Shown piece after piece: positions 23,167 to 36,365 of a stretch of DNA of 64,000 nt. Position numbers and translations under genes: made by a program. How positions within the stretch are numbered: the stretch's first letter is position 1; each line of letters opens with the position of its first letter. Below the pieces are notes generated by a model. The model saw only the letters and a list, made by a program, of their open reading frames with translations, did not search any database and was not told where the DNA came from. The stretch is from Marasmius tenuissimus (taxonomy: Eukaryota > Basidiomycota > Agaricomycetes > Agaricales > Marasmiaceae). The stretch is from contig JAQOTA010000053.1 in NCBI GenBank assembly GCA_029532415.1, forward strand, positions 682,001 through 746,000. The letters run 5' to 3'.

Positions 23167-24663
23167 CTACACAACCTTGTTAGGCCAGTTGTCAAAGCCG
23201 AGGTCAACAGCTAGAAACATGTGTATGAGAATCACGAGTCCTCGGAAGTATCACAGAGATAATGAGACTTACGCCAAGGGGGCATGATAAGCCTAGATTA
23301 AGTGAGAAATATTCAATACCACCACCAGGAGGTGTACCGATCGTGATGGCTCACCTCTGTTGCTTCCCAGACGCAGCAAGTCCGTCAATTGCCTCTATGT
23401 CCTCTTTGGAGAGCTTCTTCGCAGCCGAGAGGGCCCCATGCAGGTTAGAGGTGATCCGCGCTGGTGTGACAGACTTGGGAAGGGTGACGACATCCTTTGC
23501 GACTGTTCGGGACAACGACGGAGTAAATTCATGAAATTCGAAAGAATTAAGTGAGTGACGATACCTAGCCATCCGAGGAGCACGTCAGCTGGTTGCAGGG
23601 ACAATTTCTGAGCGACGCTAGCAATGATTTCATCCTTCAACAAGGGCGAATTGGTTGATCCGAGGGGAGAGTAAGCTTGCGGGACAATGCTCTTGGAACG
23701 AAGGTAAGCTAGGAGCTCGTGTTGAGGATTATAGGCATGAAGCTCTAGCTAGAACGGAAGGAAGGTTTAGGAAATCAGAAACTACGCGCGACAACGGCCT
23801 AGAATCTCACTTGATTTACAACAGGGATGACTTCAGCGGTTGGGAGAATTTCTTCCAGCTTTTTCACCGAGAAGTTCGAAACACCGATGGCTTTGACTTT
23901 CCCTGAAAGGTTCGGGAATTATTGGTGTGGTAAGTCCGTGTGTCTTGACAAGAGTTATCCAAGAGTTACCCTTCTTCAAGACAGCCTCCATTTGCTGCCA
24001 TGTCTGTGATAATTTCCAGCTATGATCGACATCCCTCTTTCCGTCTGGGAGTGTTGGGAAGATAGGATGGTTACCGTTCGGGTTCAGGGGAACTGGCCAG
24101 TGCACGAGGTATACTGAATCCCAAATCAGCTTAGTTCATTGGTACACAAACGTGAAATAACCCCACAGTCAAGGTAGTCGGTCCCCAGATTGGACAAGGT
24201 TTGGTCGAGACATTCTTCAACACGCGAATGGTACGTGCCCCAGAGTTTGCTGGTAATCTAACGAACGCATGGTTGCTGTCAATCAGTATATAATGAGTTA
24301 AAGCAGCCTTTTCACTCACAAATACCTCCGACCGAGGAACACCGGACTGTCGAATACCCTCGCCAACGTCTTTCTCATTGCCATATCCCCTATCGAACGG
24401 ATTGTTATCAGTATCGCGATTAACGATGATAGCGCTAGAGTCGCACCAGGCACAATCGATATGGGTGTAGCCCTCCTTCAGAGCATGCGACACTGCCCCA
24501 ACGACTTCTTCAGGCTTGGATTGCCATGTTCCTATTGGCAAGGTTGCACGCGGTTCGCAGTCAGTAGACCATTCATCGAAGATGTTATCAGGACTCTACC
24601 TAAGCCAATCACAGGAATCTCGAGGCCGTTGTTGAGCTTGATCTTTGGTACAGAGATAGTCAT
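23167..24663 (-). CDS. Aldo-keto reductase (glycerol/aldehyde/uronate type)
   Basis: NADPH-dependent (beta/alpha)8 reductase. It starts MTISVPKIKLNNGLEIPVIG. The catalytic tetrad is readable: Asp and Tyr in HIDCAWGYGNE (split by an intron), Lys at the start of the EVFV-TSKLW-like segment, and His in YLVHWP. The KAIGVSNFSVKKLEEIL and VVNQIELHAYNP blocks follow. KDVVTLPKSVTPARI gives the cofactor phosphate-binding Lys-Ser region, and the tail is LIMPPWPVDLGFDNW. The last two small exons are recovered from splice signals, with the stop at 23167. An in-frame extension of ~100 codons exists upstream, but the chosen ATG fits the family N-terminus. Its nearness to MIOX makes D-glucuronate reductase (to L-gulonate) a reasonable guess, not a demonstrated role. 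Confidence 0.88.
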
Positions 24664-27573
24664 TCTGAAGATGGGTGATGGGGAATCAGGATAGGTCTGA
24701 AAGGGTTCATATCGATGGTCGTCGTTGTTTAAGAACCATTGTGGGGTGGATCGCCGGCCCGTCGACACGGAATAATGGCCGGCCCGCCAAAGCGTCGTGG
24801 AGATCAGGAGCTGATCGAAGGCCTCCAAACGTCGAGGAGAGAATTTTGTTGAACTTGCGCTGACAGTGATAGAGGGCAGGAAACTTCGGGAGGAGGGGGA
24901 AGGAGGGGGTAGAAGCAGCAGGGTAAGGCCAGCTTCCGTATCATTGAAACAACGAGTGGCCACTTCATGTCTGGCCGGACCTGAGTACGCCCAATGTTAA
25001 TCGCGGATGTCAGTATGGGGCCAGTGCCCAGTGTGCTGGAAACAAGTTCTGCCGGAGTTATTGAGATTTCTTGAAGGAAATGGGTACATTTGAATCGCAA
25101 ACTGGGTCCCTGTGGATTTGCGGGATCTATTACAGCAGGGAGACCGTGAGGACAAGCATTTTCAGATTATCGCTGCCGCCTCGTTGCTCTTAGTTTGATG
25201 GGCGCAGTTCGAGATGAATACATAGATGGTAGTGGTCGTAAGAGGGCGGGAAGTTGTGAACACACAGGACACGGCGGCAGGCAAACATCGGTGCTGTGAC
25301 AAGCCCCGACTCGCATGGGAATTGCTTGGATCGACGATCGAGGGTTTGTTTGTTACGCATTCAGTCAATGGGGTGATTGGGGACGAGAGACAGGAAGGTA
25401 CTATCCAGCGTACCGTTGACTCCCTTTTATCTGTCTCAAGCCTACAACGGATACCCGCACGAGAAAAATCTCTTCCGTTGTCGCTTCTCGACGAAGTGGT
25501 AGTACGGGCGATATTCGAGTGCGTATTGCCCTCATGTAAGGTCGCTCGTGGCCCGAGGGGTACCTAGAAGCCTACCCGTGTTCGGCGTTGTCGCTTCGAG
25601 CGTCCGAAGAACACTGTTTCTCGGGCCTGTCGAGATGAACCCGCTGGTACGTACTGATGAACAGCGGTGCAAGAAGTCTCGATCGCGCGAGGAACGAGGT
25701 AATACTAACTTTTGAACGTACCGCGGTTCGGATAAGTTGGAACAAACTCGGTAAGATGCTCACCAGCTTCCGAATGCCCGTGATTATCTTTGAGAGACTT
25801 TGAGGACCGTGTCGTGTGGGGAGATTGTGCGTGACGCCCGGGCTCATCGTATCAGAAAACGTATGGTATGGTATCAATTTTGCGACTCGGATGAGATACC
25901 TGGCTCCTATAGACCACCATAATCTGTGTGTATGGTTTCAAGTGGCACGCTGGACGCCATCTTTGGCATTCGTTGATCATCGAGGAATTGACGGCTCCGC
26001 GTAAGATAGCTTTGAATGATACCTACACCCGCCATGCTGATTCCCGACAGCATTGCGCCCTGCTTTTGAATAGAAAACTGTGTACCCAGGACATTTCGGA
26101 ACAATCGGATACCTCGTAAATCAAAGAGTGAAAAGCGGTGAGTACTGGTGATCATTTTCGAACTTTAGTGTTGCGAGGCAATTATAACGTGAGAAAGACA
26201 TTCTTGTAGGATCAAAGTCCGGATAACCTGGGTGACAGCGCCTACCGGTGGTCGCTTCGAATGTTTCCAAGTGAGCGTCGCCAGGAATTAGATGCCAGCC
26301 ATGCCAGCGTTGCGCGGTACCTCCCGCTGCCCGCAGTAAAGCGGAAGTATGATGCGTCGGCCTTGACTCCGTATCCTCATCGTAGCAGGGCCGGGAGAAC
26401 ATGCATCTTGTCTCTTCTACTAAGGCCGCCAGGCGGGTAACCTCGTCGGAGAAGAGGGGGAAGAGAGGCCAGAGATGACAAAGCCGTCAAGATGGCAAAC
26501 TGGAAGTATAGATTTGGATGAGCTATTCTTTGTCGCGAGTGTTTGGACCGGTATAAGCGGGTCTCGTAAATATATGCCAGCTTCCGACGTTGCGGCAATG
26601 TGAGGAAGGTTTATTGTGGCCAAGAACGTCGGATCGCGGCCATGCAAGCCACAGTGAACTGGAGGGCGGGGGATTGTACAAGGACCCCAACAAGTAAGCA
26701 ATTCCTTTGGTGTGCAGAGTCCCTGTCCCACAATAAGACCCAAGAAAAGGCTCATCAGCGAGATAACCACTCGAGGTGGTCGAGTCGCGAACATAGGTCC
26801 AAAGACAGACTAGGTTGGACTCGGCTGCAGAGTCAGCTCCTGCATTACCCGACGATTAGTCACTGAGTGGTCGACTGGGAGCCCTCTGGGGCCCCACCAT
26901 CTTCGATGGTAGGGACTCGGTAGTACGATGCCCAAGCATTGCCAGTGGCCACTCGCGCAGAATCCAGCCTTGGACAGTCGAGTGAATTCGCCACGTCAAT
27001 ACGTGATCAACTCGCCAAAATTGAGGAGTGAGGAAGTCAGAAGTACAGACGGACAGCAATGAGAATGCTCTCGGAGTCAGGCTTACAGGATTAGTTGGAG
27101 ATGATATTGAAAAGGCAATCTGAAAGGCTATAATCATACTGTTCCCACCCCGCCAAGAAATTTCAGGGATCGTGACGTTCATGACCCAGGCACTGCGAGG
27201 CTACCAGTCGTGACGCTGCCGAATAGTCGAAGCCTGGTAAGAGGGAAAAAAGAGAGAATCGTTCAAGCTGCTCTGAAATGTAAGTACAAATGACCTGAGA
27301 AGGGTGCTGATTTAGAAAACGAATTAGACTTACGCCCCAATCTACATATTTATGCCGCTGCCTTGGAGTAGCCCAAGCGACATATCAGCTCTCACAGATT
27401 GTGGCTGAGCCAAAGCTGCTACTCGGGCCTCAAGCCTTTGAAGCCTGACGATGCCTGATGTGGAGGGTACAAAGGGATGGGCGCTTCCACAAGCGCTTGT
27501 TTGTCTTCCCCACCTCTCCGCCTCGTGATCGCGCTCCTCTTCAAATTGCCATTGTCAACCGGACCCACGGATT
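24664..27573. other. 2.9-kb stretch without a supportable gene
   Basis: The largest gap in the window. It contains the promoters of the aldo-keto reductase and ATG11 genes. Open frames here (25226-25567 +, 25572-25877 -, 25907-26155 -, 26121-26402 -, 26856-27182 -) are short, overlap each other, and show no domain motif or coherent splice chain. No terminal inverted repeats or transposase segments were noticed. Confidence 0.35.
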
Positions 27574-30500
27574 ATGATACGGGTATGCCGCGCAGAGGAC
27601 GGTCAAATATACGATGTGAGCTGGTCTTATTTTCTATGCTCTACATACTGACAGGAACCTTCAACTCAGGTCACGGCCACGTTGCGAGATATCGAGCGGT
27701 GTGTAGTCCTCATTGCCTGCGTGTTTCCTCCACTCATCCAGCCATCCTCAATTCAGCATCGGAAGTCTGGAGCAATTCATTCAGCAGGAGACTGGAATTG
27801 AAGCTGATGCAGTATTGGCATACCTGACGGACGGTCGACGGTTGATGAACAACAATTTGAGGGACTTTGCGGGCTCACAGGACCAAGTACGTCGCACATA
27901 TTACCTTTAACGATGCTCATTTGAGCTCACATTTAGCGTAGTCTATCTTTGTTTTCAACAAGCTCTACTTGGACTACGACTTGGAAGAAGTCATTCGAGA
28001 GTTGACGATAGAGCCCCCAATGCAACCTCCAATAGAAGGTCCGTTCCTTCATATCGCCTTCTTGGAGTACCAGCTCTCATCTCATACCCAGAAAGTATCT
28101 CAGCGACGCCTCCTGTTCGCCCATCTCAGCTGGCAACATCGTATCTGCACGTAGGGCGTACTCACCACGATCACGTCAAGCATACTGCGCTCACCATCCA
28201 CGGTCAACATGAAGCCATACGGATAGCCTCGGTCGGCTTGGACATGCACGTTTTGACAGCTGTCGACACATATGAGAGCTTGGGAACTGTGCTGAGGAAC
28301 GAATTGCAGAAACAGGCTTCGTTATTGGCTGGTTTGGAGGCAGATCTGGATCTCATCGCCAAAGTACGCGTACACACAGCCTTCGTTTCGCCTGCTGTGC
28401 GGAAAGCCATTGAAGCTGGAGAGAAACATCGGACTTTGGGCGACTATGTAGCCAATGACAAGATGAAACAGGTGGCAGAGACTTGCGCAAGGACCCATGG
28501 TGAGTGTTGCAATCTGCGGGCAATGTATTCCTTCGCTCATGTTACGTTACATTAGAGGATCTTCAAACTAGGTTCAATGCTGTCGAGCAGAAGATGTCGC
28601 AGTTGAGGGAAAGCTCAGACATGGTTCGCGCAACCGTCTCGTCAACCAAGTGCGACCTCTGTCGAATACCGTTAAACCCACTCTCTGACCATCCTCAAGG
28701 ATTCTGGAGGATAGTGACACCCACACAAGGCGGTCTTATGAGATTATGGAGAGAATCACCAGTGCAGCAGATGCACTCGAAAGTAGGCCACCCTCGTGTA
28801 ACGTTGATTTACGTACTAATACACCCCTTGTTAGATCCAAAGGCAGAATCTGAGCAACTACTACAAGGTGATCGTGTCTGCATGACCTTTTCTGGATTGG
28901 TTCTCACCTAGATTATAGAGCTCAAACAACTTGATGCCAATCTTCGAACGGAGCTGCAACACATCTCAAGCCTCAAGGTCTCTTTTCCATCGATATCTGA
29001 GACGTATTTGTCCATACTCTAACATTCTGTACAGAACGCGAACACCCGGCAATGTATGACGACACTCAGGCATATCACCGTCATCAACAACGACCTTATT
29101 CATATTCCTTCAGAGCTGACCGCTCTTCAGGCTAGTTTTAAGGGGAAGAACAGCTTCTCGCACATTCAGAGACTGCATAACATGTTATACGCCTATGGTG
29201 CTACTGTCATCGAGATTGTGCGACGGAAAGAGTTCTGTGAGTTACTCCAAAGGTCCGTCCTGCTCGATACTGATTCTGGTATCGCTTGTAGCCCAATTCT
29301 TTTTCCACCGCGCTCAGAGTATACTGGAGGTCATGGCTAAGCTTTCGTAAGTGGACTTGCATATCGCAAGCGTCAAGTATCTGAAACCGTGAGTGGGTAG
29401 CTCGAGCGAGCGCAAACGCCGCCAGGTATACCGCAGCGAAATTCACGGCCAGCTGCCGTTCGAGACCAAGGGAATGGACGACCCCGTACCGACGATAGAC
29501 TTCTCGCCGACGGGAGGAACCAGTGACCAAACTTACACCCTCGAACGGGAGGATGTTGATGGTGAATCATAGAAATACTTGGTGGCTCTACTCCATATTG
29601 ACCAAGGCTTCGACTTTTAAGGACTGCTCCGTGTTCTCGACGATCTCGAGGGAGGCGCAAGGACTCAAAATGATGGCGCGGCTCTTAGTGCTGTCCGAGA
29701 ATGCCGAGCAGGGCTTGAGAAGCTTGTTGCGAAGATGGACGGGCTCGAGTCCGGGTTCGATAAAATTGCGGAACGGTCTCGTAAGTTCTCTATTCACGGT
29801 GATCCCGGAAGGATTACTAACTTCTTGTCTTTCCCCGACAAGTTCTCTCCGCTTCCAGACTATCGCATTCCAGGAGACGATGTGAGTTTTTCTTTGTACC
29901 GCATTACATTCGTTCGGGAGTTCTTAGGCAATTATTCTATGTATTAGCCATGGAAGAAGAGGAGCAAATGTTCAAAGAAGCAGTCGAACAGTTACGTCTG
30001 ACGGAAAACTCCAAAGCTCAACAGGAGACTTTATTCCAAGAAGAACGGATGGGGCTTCGTGGGGAAATCCACAGGCTTCAGTCTGACCTCCAGTCCGTAA
30101 ACGCCGACGTAGGCAGTGAAAGGGAGCGAGCTGATCGGCTGGAGCGGGAACTCCATCAAGTTCGAGCTCAATTGGAGAATGAAGGGAACGCTCGTCGTAT
30201 TCGAGAGGGGAGGAGTGCCGACCTAATGAAGGATCTCGAAGAACAACGTACCCAGCTGGCCCAGGCTCTCGTGGACGTGACGGAACAAACCCGTGTATCA
30301 GAATCGCTACGCCAGGAATTGGCCCAGGTGAAGCACGAGTTCGACGATGTTAAGGCCTTGGAGTCAAGGAATGCAGAGAAAGTCGTGAACCTCTTGGCGG
30401 AGCAGGCGAATAATTTGAGGATTCTTGAAGAGGCTCGGGCTCGGGGGGAGGATCTGGAAGAGCAGATACATTCCGTCCGTAACGAGTGCGACGGAGTGAA

Positions 30501-32904
30501 TTTTGCTCTCAAGGAGGCCAGTGAGGAGAAAGACAGGCTGTTGCGGGCGCAAGCCTCCGAACACGACAGGGTGCTGCGGGACCATATTGCCGAGGCCGAT
30601 GGTGACCGTGCTGTGTTGGAACGGCAATTCTTCGAATGTAAGGCAGCCCAGGAGCACGCCGAGCGTCAACTGAAGGAGCTCAAATCGGAGCTCGAGATCG
30701 AGAGAGCGGACGCAGTTGGTCTCCGAGAAGAGCTTCAGAGGGTTGAGCATGAACTTCGGGAAGCACGCCATATAGAGAGGGTTCTTCGAGACGATTTGAA
30801 GGCTGGACGATCATCGCAGTCGAATTTCGAGAACCAATTGGAACATAGTAACCGCCTTCTGGCCCAGGTGCTCGATGCTGCTATCGCGTTCCGGGCTTCC
30901 CACCTCAAGGCTCTTCGGACAGCACAAACTATTGCTTCCCACCCCACATCTCGACAATCAGGTTCTGCTTCGATGCTTGTGGAGCCTGCAGTTGTATTTT
31001 CGCCGGAGATGCGCCATAGTATCATCGGCCACCCTGAATTCGAGGAGCCTCTACCGATTGATCCATCGGACCCTGCAGGTGCTTTGGAGGCACTCAGGGT
31101 ATTTGATCACGACCACTTCCAAGAGGCCATTGCGAAGACTGGGTCGACCGTCCGAAAATGGCAAAAGCAGTGCAAGGAGTACCGTGAACGGGCAAAGGGC
31201 AAGATATCTTTCAGGAACTTTGCCAAAGGCGATCTAGCACTCTTCTTGCCCACACGTAACTCGGTGAGCAAACCATGGGCTGCGTTCAATGGTATGTTAT
31301 CTATCTAAATGCCCGGCGTCAGCCACTAATGAAAAAATGATACCCGACAATCCTCCGTGTTGTCGTTTAGTCTCATTTCCCCACTACTTCCTACAGGCCA
31401 CTGGGCATTTGGCGGAACAACTCAAGACACGGGAGTGGATCGTTGCTAGGATCACTTCCATGACGGAGAGGATCGTTGATCGCAATGTGAGGATTCTGCT
31501 CATCTCGGCTTCATTCAGCCTCAGTCGCTGACCGCTGACGGTTGATGGAATCTAGGATCCTAGTAGTAACCCATATGGTCTTGGGGATGGCGTCAAGTAT
31601 TATATGCTAGAAGTGGAAGACTGGACGAAATCATCATCCAGTTCGGGCACCAAGCAACGAAGGACCTCCGGAAGAAAACCCGCTACCTCCTCCGAAGCTG
31701 AAGAGGAAAAGGAAAAGGACAGAGCCCGTCCTTTGAGTCCTTCAAACCCAATTCTTGCCAACAGCTCGCCGGCCCTTCCACCTCCCCCAGATTCTGAAAG
31801 AGAAGAGTCGTACTTCGAGGTCACTCATCCACCAAATTCCCACCTGTTTCCGTCTAGGACGCGGACTCGAGCTAGATCTAATTCTTCACCTCCCGCGAGG
31901 CCATCGTCCCTGTCCCGTCTATTAGCACAAGCTGATGGCGAGTCAACAGAAGCTGGAAACCCTATTTCTGTTCCTGGAACTGCCTCGACATCCGCGCCAG
32001 CCCCTGCCGCGCCAGTTGCGGGCACCACCGAGGAAACCCCGTCGTCATTACAAGATACTCGTCCCAGAGCCCCGAAAGGCGTTTCTGAACCTGAACCTGC
32101 ACCTCTCCCCCCTCACCATGAGTCGTTGCCACAATCATTCGCGTCATCTTCCACAGACTCCCAGTTTGCTACCTTACCCCCCCACACATCCGGACATTTG
32201 TCATCTTCGCCTACGCGTTTGCATCATGTCAGTACGATCCCTATGCCCGGGACCGTAGGCGCCGTGCCTGGAAGTGTGGTCCAGCCCTCCCCTCTACGCC
32301 CAGGATCTCGAGCATCAAGGCTCTCGACGACGTCCGGATCTACAGCAACTCCGAAGTTCCGTTTACCTGTCGGCAGCTCGCCGGCCAAGGCAGCGGCGAC
32401 GACTGCCCTAGCGGTCACCGCGTCACCGTCAACATCATCATCGACAAATCCTCCGGGTACCTCGTCGACGCAAAGTCCTACAACGGAAGAGGCTCCAGGA
32501 GCGGATGTTACGCCTTCGCCCGAAGGCTCTATATCAGAGGGAATAACAAGTCTTCCAAGAACCTCATCCTCGCGGCGTTCCAGTTCTTACCACACACCAC
32601 GCAAATCGCCATTGGCTCCTGCCGATAGTTCGAGTGCCAACATCTCAAGCACAAGTTCAGCGAAGCGAAATTCCTCTTATAACGCCCCCACCTCTGCCAC
32701 CGTATCCACCACGAACAGGTCCGCAAGCGGTTGTTATCAGGGTTCGGGTTTACTTCGAGTAGTTGGGGAGTTCCCTTCGGAAGAAAGAAGAAAGCGGAGC
32801 CCACGTCGGCAGCTACTGTCGTGGAAGCGAGCGTGGAAGATGAAGCGCAGGACGGGGATCAGGGAACCTCTTCAGCGGCAAGACAGTTATTGAGACAGCT
32901 ATAA
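27574..32904 (+). CDS. ATG11: Autophagy-related protein 11 (selective autophagy scaffold)
   Basis: Scaffold that links cargo receptors to the autophagy initiation complex. The start MIRVCRAEDGQIYD is joined through exons 27574-27615, 27670-27698 and 27757 onward to VTATLRDIERIGSLEQFIQQ, DAVLAYLTDGRRLMN and QSIFVFNKLYLD, the ATG11/FIP200 ubiquitin-like N-terminus. A helical region with TAVDTYESLG and YVANDKMKQVAE follows, then a long coiled coil (29950 to about 30880, Glu/Arg/Leu-rich). The C-terminal claw-like domain is ISFRNFAKGDLALFLPTRN, AFNVSFPHYFLQ, and DPSSNPYGLGDGVKYYMLEV. After it comes a Ser/Thr/Pro-rich tail of about 400 residues. One frame stops at 32893; a frame one base back continues to 32904 with a more protein-like end, so the extreme C-terminus is uncertain. 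Confidence 0.88.
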
Positions 32905-34516
32905 TGGCGATTGGAGTTGGGTGGATCTAGGTTAGCAAAGTATGTATTTTTTTAGCCTCTATTACCGCGTCCACTTTCATCATGTATTCGACGACGCACC
33001 TTTTATCCGATATCCACAATACTGGATTCTATGGCCCGTTAATCTCCTGCACAAGATCTCATACGGGTTCGGAGAGTGAACCCTGCGACGGAGTGCACGA
33101 AAATGAAAGTCGATAATTCTTACAGTGACCCTACCCTTTGGCGTTGGAGTCGACGTACACCAAACATCTGAAACGTCCATGCAATATGAACTTCGTGCAT
33201 TCCGGGTGTCGCACCTTCAAAGCACTCCACATTAGTGGGAACTTACTCCTCGTCCCATTTTCTCTGAAACGCATTCTTGTGACGTCTGGATTCTACACAG
33301 GGTTCTGGGATCCAAATCCCACTTCAGACTGACTGTTTTCCTTTGAGTCTTCGAGACGCACAGGGAGCAGGATAACGACAGATTTGACTGGTACGGGGGC
33401 CACAACACAACCCAGTGACTTTTTGCTCAGGGTCGTGATCTATGTAGGCTTTCGGAGGCTTTCGGGCCCAAGACCCCTAGACCTCACTCACACGAATCTT
33501 TTTGCAGACCAATTCTCGAAGCGCTCTCTCTATTCTTTGCAGGATATCAACAATTCGCGGGGAGTTCTTGCATGTCCGTCAATGAGGCAGTCCAGGGCAC
33601 TTAAGACGCTTGCGCGATTCAAATCTTTTCAATATATGCCCGACATACCTCCGGCGTCCCCATTTTACTGGAATCCAAGAACATATTCTCAGGGAAGCTG
33701 CGATTTCAAAAAATGAAGTTGCACGCTCAGAGACTGGTAGTAGCACCCAAATCTGAATTTCATCTCGAATACTGACGTTTGGCAGCATGGACCCTCCATT
33801 GGATGCTATTTTTCTCTCTCTGATGTCGCGGCCCCCGAGACAGGCGCAGAACCTAAATCACGATACGCTCCGTTCTTATGGGATCGAATCTTATTGAGTA
33901 CATCCCGGAGCAAGAATAGAAGGTCAAGACTCTCAGCCGCGCATCACGAGTGGCAAGCCTCAAGGCGAGATAATGGTCTGAGCTCCTGAAGGGGTTTGAT
34001 GGATACTAGGACAGTTAGCATTGGTGAGATCTGAAGGGTACATAGGAAGATCCATTCCTGTTATTGACCGGGATATACTCGGTAAATTGGTGCCGCATTA
34101 TTTCAACTCTTCCCCAAACTGCGACTGTGGGGGTGGGGGTGCTGTGCTCGTGGGGAAGGTCTACCTCAAACCAGCGATAGAAAGAACATACGGTGTTGTG
34201 CAAGCTAAAATGGGATTGTTTGAAGATGAAGAACGTTGTGTATGCCACCGCATACTCCTAGAAACGTCAAGGGCCATTAGAATCGGATCACACGAGAACA
34301 TACAGGGTAGGTGACTTAGTAGTGTGGCGACACTTCGGAAGTAACTTTGAAACATTTCCCAACGAGGCAAGCGTGGCTTTTACGGCGTACCTACGGAAAA
34401 ACTCAATGCGGATAGTCACCTGAGCGAAAAAACCGTTTGTATCTTCGCAACTGTCTTTGTATAAAATGCCCGACTCCATGTGAGGATTACACCAGGCTTC
34501 CCCTTCCTCCTTCATC
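32905..34516. other. Intergenic region, 1.6 kb
   Basis: Contains the 3' flank of ATG11 and the promoter of the sugar transporter. Open frames at 33138-33332, 33384-33716 and 34021-34314 have no recognisable family motifs. No gene is supported. Confidence 0.4.
34460..34466 (+). promoter_or_regulatory. TATA-like box of the sugar transporter
   Basis: TATAAAA lies 57 nt upstream of the ATG at 34517, at a spacing that fits a short fungal 5' UTR. Inferred from position and sequence only. Confidence 0.45.
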
Positions 34517-36365
34517 ATGGCTGGCGGCGCTGTTGCATCTGCAGGAAACAACGCGGGTTTTGCTCACCTCGTTGATCCCAACAGAAAGTGGTACAACAAC
34601 AAGAGGTACGTGGCGTAACTTCTCTGCCATTGCTGGGTGGTTTTAACAGTTTGCTGGAAGGCTCATCATCCTCAATGCCTGGATCGTCTTGTTCTTGATC
34701 ACGTCCTCCACTAACGGTTATGATGGAAGTATGATGAACGGTCTTCAGTCTCTCGACCAGTGGCAGGACGACTTCAATAGGCCCTCGGACAGTATGTTGG
34801 GTCTCCTCAACGCCATCCAGAACATTGGCTCTCTCGCAGCCTACCCCTTCGCACCCTACGTAACTGATGGTGTTGGGCGTCGTATGGCTATTTTCCTTGG
34901 TGCAGCTCTCATGTGTATCGCAACGGCGGTTCAGACGGCTTCCCAATCTGTCAGCATGTTCATCGGTGCTCGGTGCGTTTAGTCTTGGTCATGTGTTGCA
35001 CCACCCACAAATCCTGACCCATTCTTCTCAGGTTCCTGATTGGATTCGGTCTCACTTTCGCCGCGAACGCCGCGCCTTTGCTGGTGACCGAACTCTCCTA
35101 TCCCTCATACCGTGCCCCCCTCACATCCACCTACAACTCCCTCTGGTACTCGGGTGCGATTGTGTGAGCTTTACGTTGTTTCCTCTCTTTTTCTCCTCAC
35201 TAACATGCCTATCAGTGCCGCCTGGGCAACTTTTGGAACCTTCCAGATCAAGAATACATGGGCTTGGAGAATTCCCTCCGTTCTCCAGGGTCTTCCTTCA
35301 GTTCTCCAGGTTGCCCTCATTTTCTTCGCCCCTGAGTCTCCCCGTTGGCTCGTCGCCAAGGGACGTGAGACACAGGCATTGAAAACGTTGGCTTATTACC
35401 ATGCCGACGGCAACGAGGAAGATCCTCTCGTTCGTTACGAGTTCGAGGAAATCAAGGCTGCCATCGAGTTCGACCGCACCGTCGCAGCCAACGTTGGCTG
35501 GAAGTCTCTGTTCACCTCTCCCGGTAACCTCAGGCGTTTGCGTATCATTGTTGCGATCGCCTTCTTCTCACAATGGTCCGGCAATGGTATTGCTTCGTAC
35601 TACCTCAACAAGATTCTCGACCAGATCGGCATTACGGATAAGACGATTCAGCTACTCATCAACGGTATCCTAGCTATCTGGAACTTGTTCTGGGCCTTGC
35701 TCGCCTCATTCATGGTCGAGAAGGCCGGAAGACGACTTCTCTTCTTGACTTCTGCGGCGGGAATGCTCGTTTTCTACATTGCGCAGACCATAACTTTCGC
35801 CCAATTCACTCAACATGGAGACCCGGCTGCAGCGCATGGAATGATTGCGTGTTTGTTCATTTACTACGCATTCTACGAGTGAGTTGCCAGAATGGCTTTG
35901 AGGATTTGATCATGGCTGACCAACTTCGTTATACAGCCTTGCCTTCACCCCGCTCATTGTCTCGTACACCGTCGAGATTCTTCCCTACCAGCTTCGTGCA
36001 AAAGGTTTCACGATCTTCAACTTCACGATCTCATTGGCTTTGATCTTCAATCAATACGTTAACCCTGTCGCTCTCGGTACGTATTCGCATCTACTCAACG
36101 ATCCTTACTGACTCCGGCTGCCACAGGAAAACTGTCGTGGAAATACTACATCGTCTATGTCTGCTGGATTGCTTTCGAGCTTGTCTACCTCTACTTCTTC
36201 GTTATCGAGACTAAGGGCTTGACACTCGAAGAGACCGCAGCATTGTTCGATGGAGAGGACTCCACCAAGAACCTCGCCCAAGTCGCTGGGCACGCTGTTG
36301 ATGACAAGGACGGTGGAAGCATCGAGAAGGATGAGATGAGCGATCACAACCTTCCCAAGGTGTAA
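34517..36365 (+). CDS. MFS sugar transporter (lactose/hexose permease-like)
   Basis: Twelve-helix plasma-membrane sugar/H+ symporter type. The first intron (34605 to about 34660) joins NNKR to LIILNAWIVL. Family marks in order: NGYDGSMMNGLQ in TM1, the DGVGRR loop between TM2 and TM3, PLLVTELSYPSYRAPLTSTY, the central PESPRWLVAKGR, FFSQWSGNGIASYYLNKIL, EKAGRR, EILPYQLRAKG and the C-terminal IETKGLTLEETAALFDGED. The tail after the last helix is acidic and polar. Several introns of ~55-65 nt. The PESPRWL and PYQLRAKG forms resemble fungal lactose-permease-like carriers, but the transported sugar (possibly including polyols or uronates) cannot be told from sequence. Confidence 0.9.

Noticed and set aside
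25226..25567. Plus-strand open frame of 113 codons
   Set aside because: No start context, no splice partners and no domain-like pattern; lies within the gap at 24.7-27.5 kb.
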